Source of the DNA: Stenotrophomonas rhizophila
GTDB lineage: Bacteria > Pseudomonadota > Gammaproteobacteria > Xanthomonadales > Xanthomonadaceae
NCBI RefSeq assembly: GCF_020857975.1
Contig: NZ_JACWUO010000024.1
Coordinates: 1 to 42,804, forward strand
DNA: 42,804 nucleotides
Reading direction: 5' to 3'
Under the pieces are notes generated by a model. That model saw nothing but the letters and a program-made list of their open reading frames with translations. It was not told where the DNA came from and ran no database searches. Shown one piece after another: positions 17,254 to 27,190 of the stretch. Every line of letters begins with the position of its first letter. The stretch's first letter is position 1. Both the position numbers and the translations under genes were made by a program.

Positions 17254-17893
17254 GCGCCCCGCACCGGAGCCGGGCCCGCCGGAATACCGCAACGAAGGCA
17301 TCCGTACCCTGCTGGCGATGTTCGACCAGGGCGATCCGGAAGCGCGCCTGCTGCTGGGCGACATCCTGCGCGATCTGCAGCAGAGCGCGTTCGGGGTGTT
17401 CCTGTTCGTGGCGATCCTGCCGGCCTTCATCCCCCTTCCCGGCGTGGCCGGCGCGGTCAGCGGGCCGCTGATCCTGCTGATCGGCGCGCAGATGCTGTTC
17501 GGGATGCGCCGGCCGTGGCTGCCCGGGTTCGTTGCCAGGCGCGGGCCCAAGCGCGGCACCATGCACCGCTTCCTGGCCCGTATCGACGGCCCGCTGCGGC
17601 GCCTGGACCGCCTGCTCAAGCCGCGCCTGCCGGGCCTGCTGGCGCCCTGGCCGGCGCATGCCTTCACCGGCCTGCTGCTGATCCTGACCGCGCTGCTGCT
17701 GTCGCTGCCGATTCCGTTCACCAACTACCTGTTCGGCTTCCAGCTGCTGTTGTTCTCGCTGGCCCTGCTCGAGCGCGACGGCGTGCTGATGCTGTTGAAC
17801 TGGATCGGGGCGATCGCCGCGGTGCTGTTCTTCGGTCTCAGTTCCGGGCAGCTGGTGAGCTATACGCTGGAGCAGTTCCAGCGCTGGTTCTGA
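17237..17893 (+). CDS. ExoD-like membrane protein
   Basis: A 218-residue inner-membrane protein of the ExoD (exopolysaccharide synthesis) family. Hydrophobic stretches run at about residues 52-100 (FGVFLFVAILPAFIPLPG and the following GPLILLIGAQMLFG) and 138-205. The LPAFIPLPGVAGAVSGPLI block with its Pro-rich turn is typical. ExoD was named from a rhizobial exopolysaccharide mutant; its biochemical role is unknown. It overlaps the CNNM gene by 17 nt, and a REP begins one base after its TGA. Confidence 0.85.
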   Translation: MNSPAERPAPEPGPPEYRNEGIRTLLAMFDQGDPEARLLLGDILRDLQQSAFGVFLFVAILPAFIPLPGVAGAVSGPLILLIGAQMLFGMRRPWLPGFVARRGPKRGTMHRFLARIDGPLRRLDRLLKPRLPGLLAPWPAHAFTGLLLILTALLLSLPIPFTNYLFGFQLLLFSLALLERDGVLMLLNWIGAIAAVLFFGLSSGQLVSYTLEQFQRWF

Positions 17894-17894
17894 A

Positions 17895-17983
17895 GTACCG
17901 ACCCACGGTCGGTACCTACCGCTGACGCATCGACCAACGGTCGGTGCCTGGCGCTGAATTACCGACCAACGGTCGGTGCCTAC
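17895..17983. repeat. Cluster of three REP-like palindromes
   Basis: Unit 1 (17895-17919) and unit 3 (17960-17983) carry ACCGACC paired with GGTCGGT and end CTAC; the middle unit (about 17930-17950) has decayed ends. The complement of the last CTAC is GTAG, whose TAG (17980-17982) is the stop codon of the next gene on the minus strand. The cluster lies between the convergent exoD-like and stress-protein genes. Confidence 0.8.
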
Positions 17984-18489
17984 GCGCCAGGCTTGAGGTC
18001 CACGGTGCCGGTGTCGGACAAGGCGCCCGGGTTGTCGGTCACCGCCGACAGCACGAACGACAGCGCGCTGCCCAGCAGGCCGCCCGGGCCATCCCAGTAC
18101 TCGGCCGATTCGGCGCGGACATGGATCAGGCGCAGGTTGGGGTCGTCCTTGCCGCCGGGGAAGAACAGCTTCATGGCCGGCGACCACAATTCGTCGATCC
18201 TGGCGCGATCGTCGACGATGCGCGCCGTGCCAGCCACCGAGACATAGGTGTTGCCCGACGGCGAGGAGTAGGACACGTTGACCTGCGGGTTGAGCGCGAT
18301 CTCGGCCACCTTGGGGCTGTCGGCGGCGGTGGCGAACCACAGGTCGCCGTCGAACTCCACCTGCTGGGTGCCCAGCGGGCGACTGTACAACCGGCCGTCG
18401 ACGCCGACGGTGGTGAACATGGCGATCTCGACATCGGCGATCATGCCGGCCAGTTGTTTTATGTGCTGCTGGCGGTCCTGCTCTGCCAT
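17980..18489 (-). CDS. Pyridoxamine 5'-phosphate oxidase-like general stress protein
   Basis: A 169-residue split-barrel flavin-binding protein of the general stress protein 26 group (Pfam Pyrid_ox_like). It shows the N-terminal helix with KQLAGMIADVEIAMFTTV, then DGRLYSRPLGTQQVEFDGDLWF and the VNVSYSSPSGNTYVSVAGTA strand pair that lines the FMN pocket. Xanthomonas relatives bind FMN/FAD; the physiological substrate is not known. The stop codon TAG lies inside a REP's GTAG. Confidence 0.87.
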   Translation of the reverse strand: MAEQDRQQHIKQLAGMIADVEIAMFTTVGVDGRLYSRPLGTQQVEFDGDLWFATAADSPKVAEIALNPQVNVSYSSPSGNTYVSVAGTARIVDDRARIDELWSPAMKLFFPGGKDDPNLRLIHVRAESAEYWDGPGGLLGSALSFVLSAVTDNPGALSDTGTVDLKPGA

Positions 18490-18583
18490 GGGGAACTCCT
18501 GTTGCGGGAGCCCCCATCACACCCGATCGGCGTCCACGGTGGCGTGAACCGCGCGGTCACGCGACCTTCGCGCCGCCTGCCCG

Positions 18584-18684
18584 GTAGCACCGACCCATGG
18601 TCGGATGCGCTCCGTTCCGGCACCGCGATGTCCGGGCACCACGATGTTCGAGCAGCAGGATGTCCGAGCATGGCTCGGACCTAC
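18584..18684. repeat. REP pair with degenerate inner copies
   Basis: The first unit begins GTAG at 18584 with ACCGACC paired with GGTCGG; the last unit (18661-18684) pairs TCCGAGC with GCTCGGA and ends CTAC. Between them are partial repeats of the form GATGTCCGGGCA and GATGTTCGAGCA. The cluster lies between the LLM oxidoreductase stop and the start of the stress-protein gene. Confidence 0.7.
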
Positions 18685-18693
18685 CCCGAATGC

Positions 18694-19680
<987 letters not shown>

Positions 19681-19833
19681 GCACGTTCCATCCAGAAGAC
19701 ATGCCCCTGAGATGGGGCTGGCCATGGCCCACCGCCAGTGCCGGTGGCGGAATGCTGATTCCTGCGGTTCGGGTTCGTGAGGCTGCCGCTGGCCGGCCTA
19801 CCGTGGTGCAGGGCCATGCCCGGCAGGACGCAC

Positions 19834-20589
19834 TCAGGGTGCCTCGGTCCCCGGTTGGTCCACCAGCGGCCTGAGCGCGGCATCCAGCGCCACCCGCTCG
19901 TCGAACACGAAGCAGCGGCCGTCATAGCCCTCCCCACCCACGGCCTGGAAGTAGCCCAGGATGCCGCCGTCCAGCTGCAGCACGTTGTCCATGCCGTCGT
20001 TGCGCATCCACAGCGCGGCCTTTTCGCAGCGGATGCCGCCGGTGCAGAAGCTGACCACGGTGCTGTCGCGCAGGGCATCGCGGTGTGGCGCCAGCGCCTG
20101 CGGCAGGTCGGTGAACTTGGTGATCGGCAGCACCAGCGCATTGTGGAAGGTGCCGTAGTCGATTTCCTGGGTGTTGCGCGTATCGAGCATCACCACCGGC
20201 TTGCCGGCATCGTCGTGACCCTGGCGCAGCCAGCGCTGCAGCGTGGCCGGGTCGACCGTGGGCGCGCGCGGGTGGTCCAGCGGCTGGGCGTCGTCGATGC
20301 GGAAGCTGATGATTTCCGGCTTGACCTTGGCCTTGAGCCGGGCGAACGGCTGCATCCGGCTGTGGCTGGTCTTGACCGGCATGTCGGCAAAACGCGGGTC
20401 GGCATGCAGCGCGGCATAGAAGCCCTCGATGCCGGCCTGGCCGCCGGCCAGGAACAGGTTGATGCCCTCTGCGGCCACCAGGATCGTGCCGCGCAGGGCT
20501 GCCGCGCCGGCGCGCTCCAGCAGGGTCGCGCACAGCGCGTCCGGGTCGGCGACGGGGGTGAAATGGTAGGCGGCGGTATTGACTATCAT
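19834..20589 (-). CDS. trhO: tRNA uridine(34) hydroxylase, rhodanese type
   Basis: A 251-residue protein of the TrhO/YceA family, which hydroxylates uridine 34 of tRNA in an oxygen-dependent step toward 5-methoxyuridine-type modifications. The N-terminal acylphosphatase-like domain is followed by a rhodanese domain (about residues 125-225) with the active Cys in VSFCTGGIRCEKAA. The C-terminal zinc-binding tail of longer E. coli-type homologues is absent, as in many other family members. Confidence 0.9.
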   Translation of the reverse strand: MIVNTAAYHFTPVADPDALCATLLERAGAAALRGTILVAAEGINLFLAGGQAGIEGFYAALHADPRFADMPVKTSHSRMQPFARLKAKVKPEIISFRIDDAQPLDHPRAPTVDPATLQRWLRQGHDDAGKPVVMLDTRNTQEIDYGTFHNALVLPITKFTDLPQALAPHRDALRDSTVVSFCTGGIRCEKAALWMRNDGMDNVLQLDGGILGYFQAVGGEGYDGRCFVFDERVALDAALRPLVDQPGTEAP

Positions 20590-20637
20590 CGGCGCATTTT
20601 ATCCCCTGCCGCGGCAATCCGCCCGGGCGCCGCTGAA

Positions 20638-21003
20638 TCAGCCGCGCAGCAGCACGAACGGCAGCAGCACCAGCGCGGCGGCAGCGGCCATGCCCAGCAG
20701 CACCGCCACCACGAACAGCGGCCGACGCTGCAGCAGGCTGGCGAAGGTCTCGGCGGTGCCGTCGCGCAGCGCGGCCTGCCGCTGGGCGCGCATGCGCTCG
20801 CCGCGGGCCTGCTGGTAGGGGCCCATCAATGCCCTGGCACGGGCCAGGTCGTCGTCCTCGCGGATCCAGATCCCGCCCCAGGAGATGCCCCACGGGCTGG
20901 GCTCGGTGCGGTAATGGGCGATGCCCGCCTGGTCCAGCAGGGCGGTCACGTCCTGGATTTCATCGTCTGCGACGTTGCGCAGGTTGAGCAGCAGTTTCGA
21001 CAT
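20638..21003 (-). CDS. DUF6164 family membrane-anchored protein
   Basis: A 121-residue protein. Residues 1-60 form a small soluble domain (SKLLLNLRNVADDEIQDV, then YRTEPSPWGISWGGIWI), a basic helix follows, and a transmembrane helix lies at about 95-118. The pattern matches the DUF6164 family, common in Xanthomonadaceae and pseudomonads; function unknown. It lies 48 nt upstream of trhO on the same strand, so the two may share a transcript. Confidence 0.7.
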   Translation of the reverse strand: MSKLLLNLRNVADDEIQDVTALLDQAGIAHYRTEPSPWGISWGGIWIREDDDLARARALMGPYQQARGERMRAQRQAALRDGTAETFASLLQRRPLFVVAVLLGMAAAAALVLLPFVLLRG

Positions 21004-21068
21004 GCGCCCATGATAGCGCCCGGCGATGCGCTACCCTTGCGTCCCCGTTTTTCCGATCCGGAGCCGCC

Positions 21069-21509
21069 ATGCGTCGTCTGCCGATTTACCTGCTCGCTTC
21101 CCTGCTATCGCTGGCGCTGGCCGGCTGCACCCCGCCCGGCCCGCCGCCGGGGGGCAGCATCGCCACCTTCGAGAAGATCGACACCCGGCCCGGCACCGGT
21201 GCCGAAGCGGTCCCGGGCAGCAAGGTCACCGTGCATTACACCGGCTGGATCTACGACGAGCGCGCCGCCGACAAGCACGGCGACAAGTTCGACAGCTCGC
21301 TGGACCGCGGCGAACCCTTCAGCTTCGAGCTCGGCCAGGGCCGGGTCATCAAGGGCTGGGACGAGGGCTTTGCCGGCATGAAAGTGGGCGGCAAGCGCAC
21401 CTTGATGATCCCGGCCGAGTACGGCTATGGCGACCGTGGCGCCGGCCCGATCCGCCCCAATTCCTCGCTGGTGTTCGATGTCGAACTGCTCGACGTCGCC
21501 CCGCGCTGA
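21069..21509 (+). CDS. FKBP-type peptidyl-prolyl isomerase lipoprotein
   Basis: A 146-residue protein with a signal peptide and lipobox (LALAGC, Cys20), so it should be a periplasmic lipoprotein. A single FKBP domain covers about residues 33-144, with VTVHYTGWIYD, FSFELGQGRVIKGWDEGFAGMKVGGKR split here by conserved turns, and the C-terminal LVFDVELLDV. It should speed Xaa-Pro bond rotation in exported proteins. It lies 9 nt before the next gene. Confidence 0.92.
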   Translation: MRRLPIYLLASLLSLALAGCTPPGPPPGGSIATFEKIDTRPGTGAEAVPGSKVTVHYTGWIYDERAADKHGDKFDSSLDRGEPFSFELGQGRVIKGWDEGFAGMKVGGKRTLMIPAEYGYGDRGAGPIRPNSSLVFDVELLDVAPR

Positions 21510-21518
21510 GCGCCGGGC

Positions 21519-22778
21519 ATGAGCATTGAACGCAGCAGCGCGCGCCGGGTAGCGGTGATCGGCGGCGGCCCGGCCGGGCTGATGGCCGCCGAAACCGTGC
21601 GCGCGGCCGGCCACCAGGTCGACGTGTACGAGGCCAAGGGCTCGCCCGGGCGCAAGTTCCTGATCGCCGGCAAGGGCGGGCTGAACCTGACCCACTCCGA
21701 TCCGCCGGCGCTGTTCGTCACCCGTTACCGCGAGCGGGCCGCGCAAGTGGGCGCCTGGCTGGCCGATTTCGACGCCGAGGCGCTGCGTGCCTGGGCGCGT
21801 GGATTTGGCGTGGAAACCTATGTTGGCAGTTCCGGCCGGGTGTTCCCGATCGACCGCAAGGCCGCCCCGCTGCTGCGCGGCTGGGTGCGGCGGCTGAAGG
21901 AACAGGGCGTGCGCTTCCATGTCCAGCACCGCTGGACGGGCTGGAATGCCGATGGCAGCCTGCGCCTGGACAGCAGCGCCGGCCCGGTCGCGGTGCTGGC
22001 CGATGCGGTGGTGTTCGCGCTGGGTGGCGGCAGCTGGCCGGAGCTGGGCTCCGATGGCGCCTGGGTGGCGCCGATGGCCGCCCACGGCGTGGATATCGCG
22101 CCGCTGCAGCCGGCCAACTGCGGTTTCGATCTGGCCTGGACCAGCTGGTTCAGCGAGCGCCAGGCCGGGGCACCGCTCAAGCCGGTGATCGCCCATTGGA
22201 CCGACCTGCACGGGCAGCCGCGCGCGCAGCAGGGCGAGTGCGTGATCACCGCCAACGGCATCGAAGGCAGCCTGGTCTATGCACTGGCTGCGGACCTGCG
22301 CGATGCCCTCGCCCGCGATGGCCAGGTGCTGCTGCAACTGGACCTGTTGCCCGGCCAGACCGAAGCCCAGGTGCTGGACAAGCTGCTGCGGCCGCGCCAG
22401 GGGCGCAGTTTCGGCGAACACCTGCGGCGCCAGCTGGGCCTGGGCGGGGTCAAGTCGGCGCTGTTGTTCGAAGTGCTGGGCAAGGATGCCGGGCAGTTGC
22501 CGCCGGCGCAGATCGCCGCCACGCTCAAGCGCCTGCCGCTGTCGCCGCTGCGCCCGCGTCCGCTCGCCGAGGTGATCAGCACCGCCGGCGGCGTACGCCT
22601 GGAAGCGCTGGATGCGCAACTGATGCTGCGCCAGATGCCCGGCAGCTTCTGCGCCGGCGAAATGCTGGACTGGGAAGCGCCCACCGGGGGCTACCTGCTG
22701 ACCGCCTGCTACGCCAGCGGCCTGCGCGCCGGGCGTGGAGTAATCGAGTACCTGCAAACCCCAGCCGCTGCTCGGTAG
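21519..22778 (+). CDS. FAD-dependent oxidoreductase, TIGR03862/BaiN-like
   Basis: A 419-residue flavoprotein. The Rossmann dinucleotide motif VAVIGGGPAGLMAAETV begins at about residue 9, followed by the family block SPGRKFLIAGKGGLNLTHSD. The middle has VFALGGGSWPELGSDGAW and the C-terminal end has GEMLDWEAPTGGYLLTACYASG, which binds FAD. These fit the BaiN/RdsA-like HI0933 superfamily, TIGR03862 branch; the substrate is unknown. It follows the FKBP gene closely. Its stop codon TAG lies inside the GTAG of a REP. Confidence 0.88.
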   Translation: MSIERSSARRVAVIGGGPAGLMAAETVRAAGHQVDVYEAKGSPGRKFLIAGKGGLNLTHSDPPALFVTRYRERAAQVGAWLADFDAEALRAWARGFGVETYVGSSGRVFPIDRKAAPLLRGWVRRLKEQGVRFHVQHRWTGWNADGSLRLDSSAGPVAVLADAVVFALGGGSWPELGSDGAWVAPMAAHGVDIAPLQPANCGFDLAWTSWFSERQAGAPLKPVIAHWTDLHGQPRAQQGECVITANGIEGSLVYALAADLRDALARDGQVLLQLDLLPGQTEAQVLDKLLRPRQGRSFGEHLRRQLGLGGVKSALLFEVLGKDAGQLPPAQIAATLKRLPLSPLRPRPLAEVISTAGGVRLEALDAQLMLRQMPGSFCAGEMLDWEAPTGGYLLTACYASGLRAGRGVIEYLQTPAAAR

Positions 22779-22893
22779 TGCCGGCCGCTGGCCGGCTCCT
22801 CACAGCGCCCAGGTTGAAAGGTAGTGCCGGCCGCTGGCCGGCTCCCCGTGATGCCCAGGGATGTGCATGGAGCCGGCCAGCGGCCGGCACTAC
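22775..22893. repeat. Three-unit REP array between convergent genes
   Basis: Units at 22775-22799 and 22821-22845 read GTAGTGCCGGCCGCTGGCCG and on; a third at 22869-22893 is the same unit inverted. The first GTAG contains the stop of the rightward oxidoreductase (22776-22778) and the inverted last GTAG contains the stop of the leftward acetyltransferase (22890-22892), so both convergent genes end inside the array. Confidence 0.9.
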
Positions 22894-23399
22894 GGTAGCG
22901 GGCGTTGCATCCGCACCGAGGCCAGGGCCACACCGCTGGGGTGCGGGTAGGTTTCTTCGCGCAACGCCACGAAACCGCAGCGCAGGTAGAACGGTACCGC
23001 GTTGAGCGAGGCCGACAACACCAGCGGCCGCGCCGGATCGGCCAGCGCCACCAGCGCGTCCATCAGCAGCTTGCCGATGCCGCGCCCACCGCAATCGGGA
23101 TCGACGAACAATGCATCGATTTCATTGCCGACCCGGTCGATCACGCCGTAGCCGAGCAGCGCACCGCGCGCGTCCTCGGCGATGAGGCAACCGCCCTGCG
23201 CGATCAGCGCCGGGTAATGCATCGGCGCTGGCGAGGCCGCCCAGGGCGCGATCACGTCGGGCGGATAGGCCGCGCTGCACAGCTCGCGCACGCAACGGGT
23301 GCGCAGCGCCCACAGCGTATCGGCCTCATCGGCGCGCCCACTGCGCAGCACCGGACCCTGCCCGATGATGTCCGCATCTGGCGCCCCGACGCCGGCCAT
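22890..23399 (-). CDS. GNAT N-acetyltransferase
   Basis: A 169-residue acetyltransferase. The acetyl-CoA loop is FVDPDCGGRGIGKLLM at about residues 97-112, preceded by GYGVIDRVGNEIDAL and followed by SASLNAVPFYLRCGF. These are typical of GNAT proteins acting on small molecules or protein N-termini; the substrate is unknown. Its ATG shares one base with the stop of the upstream gene (TGATG), so translation is likely coupled. The stop is the TAG of a REP's GTAG. Confidence 0.85.
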   Translation of the reverse strand: MAGVGAPDADIIGQGPVLRSGRADEADTLWALRTRCVRELCSAAYPPDVIAPWAASPAPMHYPALIAQGGCLIAEDARGALLGYGVIDRVGNEIDALFVDPDCGGRGIGKLLMDALVALADPARPLVLSASLNAVPFYLRCGFVALREETYPHPSGVALASVRMQRPLP

Positions 23400-25021
23400 C
23401 AGCGCGACTTGCTCGCGCGCAGCGCCTGGATCCGCGCCGGCGGCTGGAACGAATCGCTGCGCGCATCGGCCCAGTAATCATGGAACACCGCATGGTCGGG
23501 CACCTGGCGCAGCAGTTCGCCCGGCGCCAGGTAGCGGTACAGCGAGGCCAGCGAGCGGATTTCCACCGGCGAGACCCGGCGCAGGATGTGTTCCGGGCCC
23601 AGCTCGGAGGGATCGTTCAGGCCGGCTGCGCACAGCAGGTCGCGCAGCGCGCGCACGGTGTTCTGGTGGTAGCTGTGCACCCGGGTGGCCTTGTCGGCGG
23701 CATCCAGGTGGCGCCAGCGGTGCGGATTCTGGGTGGCGATGCCGGTCGGGCATTTGTCGCTGTGGCAGCTCAGCGACTGGATGCAGCCCAGCGCGAACAT
23801 GAAGCCGCGCCCGGCATTGCACCAGTCCGCGCCGAGCGCGATGGTGCGTGCGATCTCGAAGGCGCTGCTGACCTTGCCGGCCGCGCCGATGCGGATGCGA
23901 TCGCGCAGGTCCAGCCCGACCAGGGTGTTGTGTACCAGCAGCAGCGCCTCGTGCATCGGCACCCCGACATGGTCGATGAACTCCGATGGCGCCGCACCGG
24001 TACCGCCCTCGGCGCCGTCGACCACGATGAAGTCCGGCAGCAGGCCGGTTTCCAGCATGGCCTTGGCGATGCCGAACCACTCCCAGGGATGGCCGATGGC
24101 CAGCTTGAAGCCGACCGGCTTGCCGCCGGACAGCTCGCGCAGCCGCGCCACGAACTGCAGCAGCTCCACCGGCGTGCTGAACGCCGAGTGCCTGGAGGGC
24201 GATACGCAGTCCACGTCCATCGGCACGCCGCGGGTGACCGAGATTTCCGCGCTGACCTTGGCCGCCGGCAGCACCCCGCCGTGGCCGGGCTTGGCGCCCT
24301 GCGACAGCTTGATCTCGATCATCTTTACCTGGTCGTGGCCGGCATTGGCAACGAACCGTTCCTCGCTGAAACCGCCGTTGTCGTCGCGACAGCCGAAGTA
24401 GCCCGAACCGATTTCCCAGACCAGGTCGCCGCCCATTTCGCGGTGGTAGGGCGAGATCGAGCCTTCGCCGGTGTCGTGGTAGAACCCGCCGCGGCGCGCA
24501 CCTTCGTTGAGCGCGCGGATCGCGTTGGCCGACAGCGAGCCGAAGCTCATCGCCGAAATATTGAACACGCTGGCCGAATAAGGCTTGGCGCAGTTGGGCC
24601 CGATCAGGATGCGGAAATCGTGGTGGCCGATCTCGGTCGGGGCCAGCGAATGGTTGATCCACTCATAGTCCACCGCGTAGGTGCTGCGCAGCGTGCCGAA
24701 CGGCACCACGTCCATCTCGTTCTTGGAACGCTGGTAGATCAACGCGCGCTGCTGGCGCGAGAACGGCACATCCTCCAGGTCGCTCTGCACGAAGTACTGG
24801 CGGATCTCCGGGCCGATCGATTCCAGCCCATAGCGGAAATGCGCCATCACCGGGTAGTTGCGGCGCAGCGTGCTGCGCTTCTGCAGCAGGTCCCAGCTGC
24901 CCAGCACCGCCAGCGCGGCGGTCACGCCCACGCCCCAGTACCAGGCCGGCCAGATCGTGGCCAGCCACAGGCAGACCGGGAACAGCGCGATGGCGAGCAG
25001 GTAGACCAGATACCGGTGCAT
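23399..25021 (-). CDS. FMN-binding glutamate synthase family protein
   Basis: A 540-residue protein with two N-terminal membrane helices (about residues 1-45) followed by a glutamate-synthase-like TIM barrel. The barrel carries MSFGSLSANAIRALNEGA, the FMN/substrate block PGHGGVLPAAKVSAEI, and VDGAEGGTGAAP. The cluster CHSDKCPTGIATQNP supplies Fe-S ligands as in GltB. There is no glutaminase domain, so it is not a classical GOGAT; its physiological reaction is not known. It is membrane-attached by inference. The next gene overlaps its stop by one base. Confidence 0.9.
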   Translation of the reverse strand: MHRYLVYLLAIALFPVCLWLATIWPAWYWGVGVTAALAVLGSWDLLQKRSTLRRNYPVMAHFRYGLESIGPEIRQYFVQSDLEDVPFSRQQRALIYQRSKNEMDVVPFGTLRSTYAVDYEWINHSLAPTEIGHHDFRILIGPNCAKPYSASVFNISAMSFGSLSANAIRALNEGARRGGFYHDTGEGSISPYHREMGGDLVWEIGSGYFGCRDDNGGFSEERFVANAGHDQVKMIEIKLSQGAKPGHGGVLPAAKVSAEISVTRGVPMDVDCVSPSRHSAFSTPVELLQFVARLRELSGGKPVGFKLAIGHPWEWFGIAKAMLETGLLPDFIVVDGAEGGTGAAPSEFIDHVGVPMHEALLLVHNTLVGLDLRDRIRIGAAGKVSSAFEIARTIALGADWCNAGRGFMFALGCIQSLSCHSDKCPTGIATQNPHRWRHLDAADKATRVHSYHQNTVRALRDLLCAAGLNDPSELGPEHILRRVSPVEIRSLASLYRYLAPGELLRQVPDHAVFHDYWADARSDSFQPPARIQALRASKSR

Positions 25022-25052
25022 GGCTTTCCTAAATCCTGGAACACGCTGGAGT

Positions 25053-26339
25053 CTACAACCGGTCGTCCACCACGTCGCGCGGCCACACCGATTTGACGTC
25101 GTACACCACGCCGCCAGGCTTGAGCAGCGCGCGGATGCCCGGCGCATCCAGCGCGCGGAATTCATCGTGCGCCACCGCCAGCACCACCGCATCGTAGCCG
25201 CCGGCATCGGCGGCCTGGACCCAGTGCACGCCACTGTCGGCCAGCGCCGCCGGGCCCACCCACGGGTCGCGCACCTCCACCCGTGCGCCCTGTTCCTGCA
25301 GCACCTGGGCCAGCTCCAGCGCGCGGCTGTTGCGCAGGTCCGGGCAGTTCTCCTTGAAGGTCACCCCCAGCACCAGGATGCGCGACTGGCCCGCCGCCTT
25401 GCCCCGCCCTTCCAGCAGCGCCAGCACCCGCTGCGCCACATGCGCGCCAACCCGGTTGTTGACCTGCCGCGCGGTGTGGATCAGGTCCGGGTGGTAGCCC
25501 ACGCTTTCGGACTTGTGCAGCAGGTAGTACGGGTCCACGCCGATGCAGTGGCCGCCGACCAGGCCGGGGCGGAACGGCAGGAAGTTCCACTTGCTGCCGG
25601 CCGCATCGAGCACGTCCTGGGTATCGATGCCGAGCTTGTCGAAGATCAGCGCCAGTTCGTTGACCAGGGCGATGTTGACGTCGCGCTGGATGTTCTCGAT
25701 CACCTTGGCCGCCTCGGCAACGCGGATCGACGGCGCCGGCCAGGTGCCGGCGGTGATGATCGCCGCATACAGCGCATCGACCAGCGTGGCCACCTCGGGG
25801 GTGGAGCCGGAGGTGATCTTGCGGATATCGGCCAGGCGCCGCTGGCGGTCGCCCGGGTTGATCCGCTCGGGGCTGTAGCCGCAGTAGAAATCGACGTTGA
25901 ACGCCAGCCCCGAGCCGGCCTCCAGCAGCGGCACGCAGACCTCTTCGGTGGTGCCCGGGTAGACGGTGGATTCGTAGATCACCAGGTCGCCGGGCTTGAG
26001 CACGCCGGCAATCAGGCTGGAGGCATTGCGCAGCGGCCCCAAGTCGGGCTGCTCGAACGCATCGATCGGGGTCGGCACGGTCACGATGTAGACGTTGCAG
26101 CCGGCCAGCTCGGCCGGATCGGCGCTGTAGCGCGCGTGCACGGCCTGGGCCAGTTCCGCCGCGTCCAGCTCAAGGGTATGGTCCAGGCCCTGCTGCAGTT
26201 CGGCCACGCGCGCGTGGTCGATGTCATAGCCCAGGGTGGGCTGGCGGCAGCCGAACGCCACGGTCAGGGGCAGGCCGACATAGCCCAGGCCGATCACGCA
26301 GATGCGGGCATCGAGGGCGGCGCCGATCGCGGCCGCCAT
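25053..26339 (-). CDS. Nucleotide-sugar dehydrogenase (WbpO/TviB type)
   Basis: A 428-residue NAD-dependent UDP-sugar dehydrogenase that should oxidise a UDP-hexose (probably UDP-N-acetylgalactosamine or -glucosamine) to the uronic acid for surface polysaccharide. The Rossmann motif CVIGLGYVGLPLTVAFG is at about residues 14-30; VPTPIDAFEQPDL, YESTVYPGTTEE and the catalytic-Cys motif VGGHCIGVDPYYL follow. The C-terminal domain has LGVTFKENCPDLRNSR. The start at 26339 has GGGGAGGA before it. No other polysaccharide genes are nearby, so its partners are elsewhere. Confidence 0.9.
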   Translation of the reverse strand: MAAAIGAALDARICVIGLGYVGLPLTVAFGCRQPTLGYDIDHARVAELQQGLDHTLELDAAELAQAVHARYSADPAELAGCNVYIVTVPTPIDAFEQPDLGPLRNASSLIAGVLKPGDLVIYESTVYPGTTEEVCVPLLEAGSGLAFNVDFYCGYSPERINPGDRQRRLADIRKITSGSTPEVATLVDALYAAIITAGTWPAPSIRVAEAAKVIENIQRDVNIALVNELALIFDKLGIDTQDVLDAAGSKWNFLPFRPGLVGGHCIGVDPYYLLHKSESVGYHPDLIHTARQVNNRVGAHVAQRVLALLEGRGKAAGQSRILVLGVTFKENCPDLRNSRALELAQVLQEQGARVEVRDPWVGPAALADSGVHWVQAADAGGYDAVVLAVAHDEFRALDAPGIRALLKPGGVVYDVKSVWPRDVVDDRL

Positions 26340-26638
26340 CAGCCCGTCCTCCCCGGCACGCGGGGGCAGCAGGACGAGCGCAACGGGGAAGGAGGCATCA
26401 TGTAGGGCGGCGCCGGAATATCGATGGCATAAGCCTAACGCGACGGCGGTGCCCGCACCACAAAGAACAAAGCCGCCGCCCGTGGAGAGTACGGACGACG
26501 GCCAATAAAGTGGTCCAGCTGCGGTTACTACCCTTTCAGCCAGTCCGGAGAGTAGCCCCCACAAGACTGATCACAGCTGGTAGATACATACTAGGCAGTG
26601 CGTCGTGAGCATTGTGTTACGGGGTTGCAACCTTTGCG
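26340..26638. other. Intergenic region, no gene seen
   Basis: These 299 bases separate the dehydrogenase start from the BLUF gene stop. I see no convincing gene. It should hold the dehydrogenase promoter; AT-rich stretches such as GGCCAATAAAGTGG lie near 26500. Confidence 0.4.
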
Positions 26639-27094
26639 TTACGAGCCCAGCGTTACTGCCGCCGGTTCCAGTTCGCCGGTCACGCCCGTCCACACTTCCA
26701 GCAGGCGCGCAAAGCCGATACGGCGCTGGCCATCGACCGGCGCGGCGGCAACGAAGCCCTCCCACGGCGTGGCAGTCATCCCATCGAGCACGTCGGCGTC
26801 CACTGCCGCCGAGGCCATGGTCCAGCGCGGGAAGTGCCGTGTCGCAACCGGCCCGCGCGCCAGCTCATGCAGGTGCCGGTGGCTGCGTGCATTGAGCACG
26901 CGCTGGTAGACCGAATCGACGCCGTCTTCGGGCCCTTCGAAATACTGCAGGAAACGTGCGCCGTCGAACATCAGCACGCCGGTAACGCCGGCCACCTTGT
27001 TGAAGCTGGACGCCGCGACCAGGATGCGATCGATATCCGATGCTTGAATCCCTTCGATGGCGTCGCTGACATAGGCGATCGCACGCAACGGCAT
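26639..27094 (-). CDS. BLUF-domain blue-light photoreceptor (copy 1)
   Basis: A 151-residue protein with a BLUF domain in residues 1-95 and a short C-terminal extension. In PixD numbering the flavin-site residues are present: Tyr8 (RAIAYVSDA), Asn32 (FNKVAGVTGV), Gln50 (FLQYFEGPEDGV) and Trp91 (FPRWTM). It should bind FAD and sense blue light. No output domain is fused, so signalling must go through a partner protein. A paralogue lies at 41977-42426 with the same opening residues. Confidence 0.93.
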   Translation of the reverse strand: MPLRAIAYVSDAIEGIQASDIDRILVAASSFNKVAGVTGVLMFDGARFLQYFEGPEDGVDSVYQRVLNARSHRHLHELARGPVATRHFPRWTMASAAVDADVLDGMTATPWEGFVAAAPVDGQRRIGFARLLEVWTGVTGELEPAAVTLGS

Positions 27095-27190
27095 GCCGGT
27101 AGTCCCCTGTGAACTACGCTGACTATGCCATGAACCGCACTGATGTAGATAGGCCGGAAACGCCGCGCACGCGTCCTTCGGCAGCCGCGC

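Noticed and set aside
19780..19802. GCCGCTGGCCGGCCTAC near the trhO 3' end as a REP unit
   Set aside because: Only one arm keeps the REP pattern and pairing is weak; not listed as a repeat.
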